NCBI GenBank assembly: GCA_016713875.1
Contig: JADJOI010000003.1
Coordinates: 3,832,074 to 3,896,073, forward strand
Length of the DNA stretch: 64,000 nt
From: Flavobacteriales bacterium
GTDB lineage: Bacteria > Bacteroidota > Bacteroidia > Flavobacteriales_F > PHOS-HE28
Direction of reading: 5' to 3'
Part shown: positions 21,601-26,568 of the stretch, piece after piece
Position numbering within the stretch: position 1 is the stretch's first letter
Layout of the letters: the number at the start of each line of letters is the position of its first letter
Translations under genes and position numbers: made by a program
The notes under the pieces: model-generated
What the model was told of the DNA's origin: nothing
Database searches by the model: none
Seen by the model: the letters and a program-made list of their open reading frames with translations, nothing else

Positions 21601-21940
21601 TGGGATCGCCCGGGGTGCCTTGCGCGAACCAGTTGCCGCCGCCCCCGTTGTTGTTGGGCCCGATGGCATCGGTGATGCGACCGGTGGTGAGGATCACACC
21701 CTCCTCCGCGGAAAGGGCGGAGCCGGTGTAGCTGAATTCCCCGTAGCCCAGACCATGGCAGGTGATCACCGGGTTGCTGATGGTGACGCCCGGGCCGGTG
21801 ATGCTGGCCGCGAGCTGCTGCAGGTCGGCCTGCGGGGCCACCACCAATTGAGCCTGTGCGGCAGATGGGAGGACGCACAAGGCCGCGATGAGGGTCATCG
21901 CGGCGAGGGAGCGGAAGCGGTAGGGGCGCATCGGGCTCAT
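9599..21940 (-). CDS. giant SprB-like repeat adhesin, T9SS type B (gliding-type CTD)
   Basis: A 4113-residue secreted protein. A signal peptide (cleavage near AQAQL; MRPYRF at 21931 is an alternative start) is followed by a choice-of-anchor L domain (about 30-270, with FVFASEEYNEWVG and FGFYISGPG). A short linker leads to 44 SprB-type repeats of about 75-85 residues (about 455-4020), each with the pattern C-x-G..G-S-I/A..GGTAPY.Y.W....L.AGTYTVTVTDANGC. The last 85 residues are the gliding-motility CHU_C/type B sorting domain (YTPNGDGSND, IYNRWGNVVYD, PNGTYFVVLTL). SprB in Flavobacterium moves along the cell surface as the gliding adhesin, and this gene has the same partners (PorP/SprF and PorE-like genes downstream). 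Long stretches are nearly identical in phrase, so collapsed repeats in the assembly are possible. Function in motility or attachment is inference. Confidence 0.92.
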   Translation of the reverse strand: MSPMRPYRFRSLAAMTLIAALCVLPSAAQAQLVVAPQADLQQLAASITGPGVTISNPVITCHGLGYGEFSYTGSALSAEEGVILTTGRITDAIGPNNNGGGGNWFAQGTPGDPILNAVTGRTTMDACKFEFDIIPTGDSLSFNFVFASEEYNEWVGSQFNDVFGFYISGPGIVGDPNAGNEKNIALIPGSNQPVTINTVNNGSNSTYYFDNAGGPTIQYDGFTRDLVARSAVTPCQSYHLKLIIADASDRQFDSGVFIEKIESNNVTMQAFTANGTPELVEGCNPGWVRFERPFAQPTPLIIKYFIQGSATNGTDYSAITPVNPALQKTIVIPANQTFVDRSVNPLMDGLNENTEELLFILGNPFCPAQNLDSLTFPLIDTLFATVSPGGTICAGGSWPLQVTGGATYNWSPAAGLSCTTCPDPVASPASTTTYVVTITDGSCTRSVSRQVRVSNLAPSAVITAPLCNGQSNGAINLSTTGGVAPYTYDWTGPNGFTASTQDLTGLAAGTYTVTVMDAACTRTQSFNVIDPGVLVVDLEPAVLAFGQNISCHGGSDGSIDATITGGSGPYTLTWAGPNGFASSSADISGLAAGAYSLSVTDANGCTASSAVTLVEATPVVVSIDQTTPVSCFGDGAGSATASAVGGIPPHSYSWNTAPAQAAATATALTPGTWTVTVSDGYGCIGSATASIGGPTAPISISTNLVTHVRCFGNSTGSATVAVSGGTAPHGITWNTVPAQSGATASNLPAGTWTATVTDGNGCAAQHSVIIDQPAAPLSAAVQAQTDVLCHGSSSGSATVGATGGTGPYTYSWNTSPAQNGATATNLTAGTWTCTVTDVNLCTATVNVMIGQPNAALTASIASNTPVLCHGQSTGGAAVSASGGTGPYAYAWNTSPVQTGATATNLPAGTWTCTVTDANGCTRSVQATIAQPAAPIQANLLSTTPEDCFGDEAGTAVLTITGGSGAYLVNWNTAPPQTGLMATGLVAGTYTATITDQNGCPLTASVNATIGGPNAALSLTASTNVPTCFGGSTGSIDLTVAGGVPPYTYAWTGPGGFSSTSADLSGGLTAGTYTVIVTDAHGCTATASWTLGQPAALNATAVVSDLACRGDASGEIAVDVTGGTGVYSTAWSGPNGFSSNAEDLSGLAAGVYTLLLSDANGCTFTASWTVSEPAQLNASITAQTAVGCHGGASGSATAAASGGTAPYSYQWSTAPVQNTASATNLAAGTWTCTVTDAHGCTVTTTATIGQPAAPLSTSTSANLSVNCFGGSNGSATVNASGGTAPYTFQWNTTPVQNGATANNLPAGTWTCTVTDANGCSTQHTVTITQPAAALSASITATTPAACFGEATGSATTSANGGTAPYSYSWNTNPAQSGGTATNLAAGTWTCTVTDAQGCTTSVQAIVGQPSAAIGTTASITAAACQGASNGAVDLTTTGGTAPYGHAWTGPGGFTASTADISNLAAGVYQVTVTDANGCSHTSSWNVNQPGLFSISATVPTYAGGAHVSCPGASDGSIAMTVSGATPPYTFSWSGPNGFTSGAEDISGLAAGTYTFVVTDDNGCSSSETITLNTPQPLQVQLTAGDQGHGFGVSCFAAADGTIDATITGGVAPLARVWAGPNGFSSNNEDISGLSAGSHTLTVTDVNGCSTNASITITSPSALVATVPTTVDVLCHGGVTGAATATVSGGVAPHQFMWNTTPAQLTPAASGLATGTWTVTVTDANGCTTQVDATIDEPTVALGATIAGSSDVGCTGGSTGSATVSAIGGTAPYTYSWNTTPAQTTATATGLAAGTWTCTVTDDHGCTFSVAAAIAEPAAALNAIASQVNAVSCHGGNTGSATVNITGGTGPYTYSWNTTPVQNTQTALALTTGTWTCMVTDANGCSTTANVLVGQPASPLTAAVTGTTDVACAGNTGSASAAASGGTAPYTYSWDTSPVQTSATASGLGAGTWTCTITDANGCTTSVSASIAAPPGALTAALIATTDVGCFGQATGSAEVAASLGTAPYTYSWNTTPAQNTPQATGLAAGNYLCTVVDANGCSTLVSASIGAPAASLTASIVSTDGVSCFGLTDGGAMATSAGGTGTVSYSWNSVPAQTGAQLNNVGPGTYVVTATDGNGCTATAQAVVTAPAAALSLSTVSTTDQSCFGSANGQATVSALGGTAPYTYAWSTAPIQFGATANGLAQGSWPVTATDANGCTTSSSVSIGGPAAPLALSASVITDVLCHGANTGSATVNATGGTAPYSITWNSTPVQTGATASNLFAGSYTATVQDANGCSASTVVTIAQPSATIEPYVENLGMVSCHGGSDGFAEIEVTGGSGSFSITWNTIPAQTGALATGLSAGTWTANVVDNNGCAIPKQIPVTITQPVAPLAITGGLSDHSGTNVSCHGGEDGWIDVTVTGGTWPYNYFWSDQWGNQTGLEDVTGLSAGWYTLMVSDGNGCTTTTGFLLTEPSMLEAAATIVPAACQGAADGAIDLSVTGGTAPYQMTWTGPNGYSANTDDVSGLTAGVYTVTVTDENGCSIQRTFSVVQPGLFTIAAVLSDINGSGVSCVGATDGSIAVNVSGATPPYTYAWTGPNGFTSTDEDLTGLAAGTYTMTVTDANGCATAENWTLTAPTPLNVLAIAPEHNGTEISCAGGSDGVIDATVFGGTPPHTFVWTGPNGFIATSEDLSGLAAGTYDLLVTDANGCTAAATIVLEEPDPIASSITLSQTASGDAISCHGAATGSIDLSLVGGNAPFSVTWTGPNGITATGADQFNLIAGTYTATITDANGCVVNASTTLTEPDALVLTGDLSTTVGGTAISCAGGSDGSIDLHISGGAGGSTVQWTGPNAYVSTTEDPSSLAAGSYVVNVMDANGCTASTSFLLDAPAAITATQLVQDALCQGNADGAIDLSTAGGTAPMAFNWSGPNGFSATSEDIANVPAGVYVATITDANGCALVHPVNVQEPGMFMVSSLMSGYPGGYQVSCAGASNGALDIDVTGGTPGYQYSWTGPNGYTSIDQDITGVPAGNYFVIITDANGCSHLEQYSLVAPAPLNVGLLASVWPGGANTSCDGATTGSVDATIVGGLAPYGVSWSGPNGFTANVQDPTGLLAGTYTINVTDLVGCTTQQSITLTAPAPVGGALTTSVLGGGTGVSCDGATDGWIDLAPQGGTAPYSVVWSGPNGYMSNDEDPSGLAAGTYAATITDMNGCTTTIDATLTAPAPITVDLQAAVFGGGFTLPCFGSEAGSITASAIGGSGALQYAWTGPNGFSATTATISGLGAGTYTVVVSDATGCSATQSIALSAPPAFDGDLVLSDAGNGFQVSCGAEDGTIDLTVSGGLAPYQFDWNGPGGFAAVTEDLSGLAAGTYTLTIVDDNGCMSVQQALLTAPLPLQASLTNSGTVCDGGSDGSIDLEVSGGVLPYTFAWSGPNGFTSTSEDLSSLAGGTYAVTVLDAGSCSGSWTTTMSASAPIDLSTYVSQTGGTNIACAGDSTGVIAVFATGGAGTLDLLWSGPNGFTANGADTLTALVAGTYTLTVTDGNGCQRDTSFTLTEPALPIAGNLTAQAFPSGTNISCLGGSDGSIDLTVNGGNGPYSFDWRGPDSTSYATEDLNGVIAGDYEVVITDANQCATLLTITLTEPDSALTAVLDIATYNGFNTSCDGSSDATVGVAVLGGNGGEQLTWSGPNGFTSTSDTLSGLAAGLYTLTVTDMNGCVSVQDVTLTAPTPVVPMPIAFSYPSGSNTSCAGVNDGLLTALASGGAGGYTYLWTGPGSFSSTADSIAALGAGTYCLTVTDANGCQAQGCTDLIAATAIDATYTATAAGCGQANGAVDLTVLGGGAPYTFDWAHGAMSEDLSNVSAGTYAVTITDLNGCTAALSVQVEGGPALSAEAMVNDASCLAGATGAIDLTITNGTMPYTFQWNTGAVSEDLNGLAAGTYTVTVSDAAGCTWNSAFTVNDGATLTVDSLVVTYSNGYNLSGHGSNDGSITVTPDGGTAPYSFAWNTGADGASVNGLAAGTYTVTITDANGCSITLSFTLDQPMDVVMPTGYTPNGDGSNDSYVVQGLDAYPDNRIIIYNRWGNVVYDRVRYTNDWSGENQQGEPLPNGTYFVVLTLTPDGAPMQNYVDLRR
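9870..20580 (-). repeat. 44 SprB-type coding repeats in three subtypes
   Basis: I count 44 consecutive repeats. One subtype has a long loop W.GPNGF...(D/E)DLSGL; a second has W-N-T-x-P-x-Q and GTWTCTVTD; a third, short form closes the array (last three). Subtypes occur in blocks, and a three-repeat superunit recurs at about 16925-17680, 13780-14550 and 12525-13300. Confidence 0.85.
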
Positions 21941-22299
21941 TGGTTCCGGGCGTTGGTGCAGCGGGCCTCGACCTGCTGCTGGGTCAGGGTCTCCTCATGG
22001 GCGCGGGCGCTGGTGACGGTCCGCCCGATGCTGGCGGCGGCAGCGCTGCGCGGATCGATGCCGCTCAGCGGGTCCGCTGGGGCGATCACGAGCAGCCCGG
22101 CCGGCACGCAGGCGTAAGCCAGCTTGAGGCCGGTGCCGCTCCGCAGGTCCTCGGTGAGCGCGTCCCGTTCCTGGGCGGTGAGGCCGTCCACACGCAGCGT
22201 CAGGGTCGACGCCGGGTTGGTCTGTGCGTGGAGGCCGACGGCGCTGATCAGCAGAAAGGTGCTGACGATCAGGCCTTTGAAAAAGGCGTTCCGTTCCAT
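21937..22299 (-). CDS. small secreted protein heading the SprB-like operon, unknown function
   Basis: A 120-residue protein with a signal peptide (LIVSTFLLISAVGLHAQ). The mature part opens with STLTLRVDGLTAQERDALTEDL, then LKLAYACVPAGLLVIAP. The alternation of strand, helix and strand resembles a ferredoxin-like/HMA-type small domain, but no metal-binding CxxC is present, so this is only a fold guess. The C-terminal third is polar with two Ala/Arg-rich helices and a single late cysteine. Its stop overlaps the start of the giant adhesin by 4 bases (ATGA), so the two should be translationally coupled. That makes it a candidate accessory factor for the adhesin. I do not recognise a family. Confidence 0.72.
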   Translation of the reverse strand: MERNAFFKGLIVSTFLLISAVGLHAQTNPASTLTLRVDGLTAQERDALTEDLRSGTGLKLAYACVPAGLLVIAPADPLSGIDPRSAAAASIGRTVTSARAHEETLTQQQVEARCTNARNQ

Positions 22300-22438
22300 G
22301 GTCCGTTCGTTCTCGCGTCCCCGCGGGATGAGTGGTCCCGGGGTTCGCGGCCCTTTTTACCGGACCATGGGCCGAAAGGTTATCGACCGATCGATGCGGA
22401 TGGTCGACGAGCGGGAGGAAGAGACCGGTGGAGCCGGT

Positions 22439-23188
22439 TCAGGACGGGGTGCCGCGACGGGCCATGAGGGCGGCGTAGAGGGCGATGCCGGACGCCACGC
22501 TGACGTTCAACGAGCCTACACGGCCGGCCATGGGAATACGCACAAGGGCATCGGCCATGCGGAGCACACGATCGCTGACCCCGGTGTCCTCGGCGCCCAG
22601 CACGAGCACGAGCGGACCGGCGAGCTCCGTCCCCTGGATGTCCGCGGCCGCCTTTTCCGTGCAGGCCACGATCCGAAGACCATGGGCCTGGACCACATGA
22701 AGGCCGTCCACCAGCATCCGGGTGCGGCATACGGGCAACCGCATCAAGGCCCCGGCCGAGCTTTTCACCGCATCGGGCCCCAGGCGCGCGGAGCCGCTGG
22801 CAGGCACAAGAAGCCCGTGGGCGCCCAGGCATTCCGCGCTCCGGGCCACGGCGCCCACGTTGCGCACATCGGTCACGCCATCAAGAGCGACAATGAGGGG
22901 CTGCTCGCCGCGCTCATAGGCCATGCTGATGACCTCGTCGAGGTCCTGCCGGCCCACGGGGCTGACGAAGGCCACCACGCCCTGATGTTCGCCGCGCACC
23001 AAGCGGTCCAACTTCTCGGCCGGCACCATCTGCACCGGGACCCCCTGCTCTTGGGCGGCCTGCCGCACGGTGCGTGGGCCTTCGCCCGTGGCATCCCGTT
23101 TCAGGAGCACCCGTTCCACCGTGGCGCCTGACCGCAGGGCCTCCAGCACCGGGTGCACACCATAGAGGATGCCGTCCTTGCCTGCCAT
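22439..23188 (-). CDS. rlmB: 23S rRNA (guanosine-2'-O-)-methyltransferase, RlmB/TrmH family
   Basis: A 249-residue SPOUT methyltransferase. Start at ATG 23188 (MAGKDGILYGVHPVLEAL). The N-terminal 75 residues are the RNA-binding L30e-like substrate domain (GVHPVLEALRSG). The catalytic domain has the trefoil-knot motifs: VALDGVTDVRNVGAVARSA with the conserved Asn-Arg, VLVLGAEDTGVS, and VRIPMAGRVGSLNVSVASGI. It should methylate G2251 of 23S rRNA with SAM. Other TrmH-family enzymes share these motifs, so the exact nucleotide is by family convention. Its start overlaps the stop of the GWxTD gene by one base (TGATG), ending the rmuC-GWxTD-rlmB operon. Confidence 0.92.
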   Translation of the reverse strand: MAGKDGILYGVHPVLEALRSGATVERVLLKRDATGEGPRTVRQAAQEQGVPVQMVPAEKLDRLVRGEHQGVVAFVSPVGRQDLDEVISMAYERGEQPLIVALDGVTDVRNVGAVARSAECLGAHGLLVPASGSARLGPDAVKSSAGALMRLPVCRTRMLVDGLHVVQAHGLRIVACTEKAAADIQGTELAGPLVLVLGAEDTGVSDRVLRMADALVRIPMAGRVGSLNVSVASGIALYAALMARRGTPS

Positions 23189-24471
23189 CAGTTCTGCAGG
23201 ATGCGGCCGTTGCGCCAGCTTTCCACATTGCGGTACCAGGCCCCCTTCAGCAGAGGGTCGCGCTCCAACACCAGGTCGTTCTCCGAGAAGGGCGAGCTGC
23301 GGCGCACGAAGGTGAAGGTGGTGCTCATCAGGTTGCTCTCCTCGCCGTAGATCCAGGTCTCCCCCCGCGCGCTGCGGTAGATGGTGGTCGGGGTGCCGAA
23401 GATGATGTGGACCAGGCCGCGATCGGTGCGCCAGCCTTCCACATGGGCGGTGAAGAACCGGTTGGCGCTTTCCACACGCTGGTAGTAGGCGCGGATGGCG
23501 GCCCGGGCGCGTTCGCGGTCGCCGGCGGCATCCTGCCAGAACCGCTCCACCGCTTGCCGGATATTGCCGGCCTGGCTGATGCGGTCGAACTCCTGCATGG
23601 AGGTGATGTAGCGCAGGGGCGGCACCATGCCGGCCGCATCGGCCACGTAGGGATGGCCCGGACCGAGCACGAACAGGCTGTAGCCCTCGCTTCGGGTGCT
23701 GTCCGGCCGCAGGTGATAGCAGCCGGGGCGGCCCAGGTCGAGGAGGACGTCGCCGTTCGTGTCGACGAGGGCGGAAAAGCCCGTGTCCGGATCGAGGTCC
23801 AGATCGGACGCGCCCTGTTCGGTGAAGACAGGCGATGGGAGGCGATGGTCCTGATGGTAGTGCGCGACGAGCAGGGTGCGACCGGCATATCGGGGGCAAT
23901 GGACGCGAACGGCCGTGGGCCCGCCGAAGTGGTCGTCGAAGTAGGGCAGGTCGCGACCACGCTCCATGGGCAGGAAGTCCTGGCGCACGCTGCCGTTGGC
24001 GCGGTCCACATCGATCAGCACGGTGCTGCGCGTGTTGCGGTTCAGGTCGTGGGCGGTGATGCGCAGCACGAAACTGCTTCGCTCGTTGCGCCGCAGGTCC
24101 ATCCGGCCGATCAGTTCCTGGTCGCCGCCCTGTCCGTCGGCGGCATCCCGCACCACGGTGCTGGCACTGTCCAGCAGGGTGCGGGCGTTCCAATCGGAGA
24201 GCGCCTCGTACGTGACCCGAACGGCGGCGCGGTATGGGGGGCCGTCGCCGTCACCCTTGTAGAGCAGGTCGCGCGTGCGCAGGCTGAAGAAGATGACCGA
24301 CGCCTCGTCCGGCAGGTGGTGGACCCGGGCCTTGAACTCCAGGCTCGACGATTCCTGACCATAGAGGTAGGCGAGGTTGTCCGCCGTGCCCGTTCGGGCG
24401 GGAGGCCGGCTGCCGCAGGCCGCGAGCAGTCCTGCGGTGACCACCGCGATCGGGGTCCATCGGATGCTCAT
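23188..24471 (-). CDS. GWxTD-domain lipoprotein
   Basis: A 427-residue lipoprotein with lipobox LAAC near residue 19. The middle is a beta-rich region of about 300 residues without a named domain. The C-terminal 100 residues are the GWxTD domain, named for the motif seen here as GWRTDRG followed by VHIIFGTPTTIYR and ETWIYG. The family is widespread in Bacteroidota and Acidobacteria and has no agreed function. An outer-membrane or periplasmic location is expected. It overlaps rmuC by 4 bases upstream and rlmB by one base downstream, so it is translated from the same message as two nucleic-acid-acting proteins, a pairing that probably reflects compact gene order rather than shared function. Confidence 0.88.
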   Translation of the reverse strand: MSIRWTPIAVVTAGLLAACGSRPPARTGTADNLAYLYGQESSSLEFKARVHHLPDEASVIFFSLRTRDLLYKGDGDGPPYRAAVRVTYEALSDWNARTLLDSASTVVRDAADGQGGDQELIGRMDLRRNERSSFVLRITAHDLNRNTRSTVLIDVDRANGSVRQDFLPMERGRDLPYFDDHFGGPTAVRVHCPRYAGRTLLVAHYHQDHRLPSPVFTEQGASDLDLDPDTGFSALVDTNGDVLLDLGRPGCYHLRPDSTRSEGYSLFVLGPGHPYVADAAGMVPPLRYITSMQEFDRISQAGNIRQAVERFWQDAAGDRERARAAIRAYYQRVESANRFFTAHVEGWRTDRGLVHIIFGTPTTIYRSARGETWIYGEESNLMSTTFTFVRRSSPFSENDLVLERDPLLKGAWYRNVESWRNGRILQN

Positions 24472-25868
24472 GGCTCAAGCAGGTTCAGAGCGCCCTCGGC
24501 CCTTGAAAGCAGTGCCGTGTTCTGCACCTTGTTCGTCTTCGCGCCGAGCTGCTTCAGCAGTTCCACCTGGCGCACCAGGTTCCCGGAACCCTCGCTCAGC
24601 TTGCCCATCGCCTCATCATAGCTGCCCTTGGCCAGCTTCAGTTGGTTGCCCACCTTGATGAGGTCCTCGGTGAAGCCCACGAACTTCTCGTAGAGCTTCC
24701 CGGCGCGGTCCGCGATCTCCAGGTGGTTGCGGGCGATGCGCTCATGCTTCCAGATGCCGTGGATCGTGCGCAGGGTGGCCATCAGCGTGCTGTGCGTCAC
24801 CATCACCACCTGGCGGTCATAGGCCTCCTGGAAGATCTCCGGCCGCTCGCGCAAGGCCAGGAGGAAGGCTGGTTCGATGGGGACGAACATCAGCACGAAA
24901 TCGACGCTGCGCACGCCGTAGAGCTTGCTGTAGTCCTTCTCGGCCAGGCCCTTGGCATGGGCGCGCAGGCTGTCCACATGCTGCTTGAGCAGCCGCTCGC
25001 GCTCGGCCCCCTCAGTGGCGGCGGCGAAGCGTTCGTAATGGAGCAGGCTCACCTTGCTGTCGATCACCAGGTGCTTGTCATCCGGCAGCATCACCACCGC
25101 ATCGGGCCGCAGACGGCTGCCGTCCGCCAGGGTGGTGCTCTCCTGCATGGAATACTCCTGGCCCTTCACCAGGCCCGAGCTGCTCAGAAGTTTCTCCAGG
25201 ATCATCTCCCCCCAAGCACCCTGGGCCTGGGTATCTCCTTTCAGCGCGCGCGTCAGGTCGTTCGCTTCCTGGCTGAGGCGTTGGTTCTGTTCCACCAGGC
25301 GCATCACCTCGCTCTTGAGCGCGAACCGCTGACGGCCCTCCTCGTCGTACGCCTTCTGCACCTTGTCCTCGAACTCTTTGATGCGCTCCTGGAGGGGCTT
25401 GAGCAGGGTGCCCAACCGCTCCTGCTGTTGGTCGTTCAAGGCCTTCCCGCGATCGGCCAGCAGTTTGTTGGCGATGTTCTCGAACTCCGTCGTCATGCGG
25501 GCATGCAGCTGGTCCAGCTCGGCCTTCTGCTCTTGGAGCTTGGCCTGCAGCCCGGTGCTGCGCTGCTGTTCCCGGGCGAGCTCGGCGCTGACGCGCAGCA
25601 GTTCCGCGCTGGTGGACGCGTGCTCCGCCACCTTGGCATCGAGCGAGGCCTTGTGTTCGGTGCGCAGTTGTGCGTTCTGCTCGGTCCGTTGCTTCAGGGC
25701 CTCGTCCGATCCGGCCAGCCGCTGTTCCAGCTGCCCGCGTTGCTGCTCGGCCTGCAGGGCGTGCCGCGCGGCCAGCGCCTGGAGCTGGCCGCGCCACCAG
25801 GCCCAGGCAGCGGCCGCCCCGGCCAGCGCACCGAGCAGGATCCCGGTAAGGAGGGCACCCCATGCCAT
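24468..25868 (-). CDS. rmuC: DNA recombination protein RmuC
   Basis: A 466-residue protein from ATG 25868 (a GTG two codons upstream is also possible). One N-terminal membrane anchor (about residues 2-25) leads into a long Gln/Glu-rich coiled coil (about 30-190). The RmuC domain (about 200-440) shows GAWGEMILEKLL, LRPDAVVMLPDDKHLVIDSKVSL, VDFVLMFVPIEPAFLLAL and TLMATLRTI. The fold is a PD-(D/E)XK-like nuclease domain with the DSK triad, and the family limits inversion at short inverted repeats. The gene is first in an operon with the GWxTD lipoprotein and rlmB. Confidence 0.93.
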   Translation of the reverse strand: MAWGALLTGILLGALAGAAAAWAWWRGQLQALAARHALQAEQQRGQLEQRLAGSDEALKQRTEQNAQLRTEHKASLDAKVAEHASTSAELLRVSAELAREQQRSTGLQAKLQEQKAELDQLHARMTTEFENIANKLLADRGKALNDQQQERLGTLLKPLQERIKEFEDKVQKAYDEEGRQRFALKSEVMRLVEQNQRLSQEANDLTRALKGDTQAQGAWGEMILEKLLSSSGLVKGQEYSMQESTTLADGSRLRPDAVVMLPDDKHLVIDSKVSLLHYERFAAATEGAERERLLKQHVDSLRAHAKGLAEKDYSKLYGVRSVDFVLMFVPIEPAFLLALRERPEIFQEAYDRQVVMVTHSTLMATLRTIHGIWKHERIARNHLEIADRAGKLYEKFVGFTEDLIKVGNQLKLAKGSYDEAMGKLSEGSGNLVRQVELLKQLGAKTNKVQNTALLSRAEGALNLLEP

Positions 25869-25896
25869 GCGCACGAAGGTACAGCCCCGACCCGCC

Positions 25897-26568
25897 TCAG
25901 TTGTCCAGGATCACCACGAGCGCGCCGATGGGCACTTGGTCGAACAGGGCCACGATATCGACGTTCCGCATGCGCACACAGCCCATCGAGGTCGGCCGCC
26001 CGAGCGACGATTCATCCCCGGTGCCGTGCAGGTAGATGTACCGCTCATGGCTGTCCACCGTGCCGCCGCGGTTGGCGCCCTCCTCGAGGCCTTCGAGCCA
26101 GAGGATGCGTGAGGTGATGACGTCGCGGGCGCTGTCCGCACGGGCCAGGTCGGCCACCTCCCCGGTGGGCAGACGGTCCTTCAGCACGGCGCCAAGGGGC
26201 AGTCCGTCCCCGATCTTCTCGGCCACGCGGTGCAGGCCCGGGGGGGTGCAATAACTGTCCACGGTGCAGCCAAGCCCGGCCTTGGCCGTGGCGATGAGGT
26301 AGCTGCCCTGCATCCGCCCGTCCACCACATGGAACAGGCGCTGCCGTTGAGCGGAGACGTAGAGGATGTGGCCATCGAGCGCAGTGCCTGGATACCGGGC
26401 GGCCATGTACTCCAAGAGCATGTCGGCCAGCCCTTGTTTGGGTGGATCCGTGGCGCGGAGCGATGGGGGCGCCGCCAACACGAGCAGAAGCGCAAGCACC
26501 GACCTTGCCGGAACCCACCGCTCACGAGGGTCAGAACAGGCTGGTGAAGCCGAAGTGCACCTTGCCAT
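25897..26568 (-). CDS. L,D-transpeptidase (YkuD family), exported
   Basis: A 223-residue protein if it starts at ATG 26568, overlapping the upstream Omp85 gene by 38 bases. A GTG at 26499 would give 200 residues but removes the basic residues in front of the signal-peptide core (SVLALLLVLAAPPSLRA). The YkuD catalytic signature is clear near the C-terminus: IYLHGTGDE and then PTSMGCVRMRN, giving the His and the nucleophilic Cys. The enzyme cross-links meso-DAP residues of peptidoglycan or attaches proteins to it, in the periplasm. It is the last gene after ung and the Omp85 protein. Confidence 0.88.
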   Translation of the reverse strand: MARCTSASPACSDPRERWVPARSVLALLLVLAAPPSLRATDPPKQGLADMLLEYMAARYPGTALDGHILYVSAQRQRLFHVVDGRMQGSYLIATAKAGLGCTVDSYCTPPGLHRVAEKIGDGLPLGAVLKDRLPTGEVADLARADSARDVITSRILWLEGLEEGANRGGTVDSHERYIYLHGTGDESSLGRPTSMGCVRMRNVDIVALFDQVPIGALVVILDN

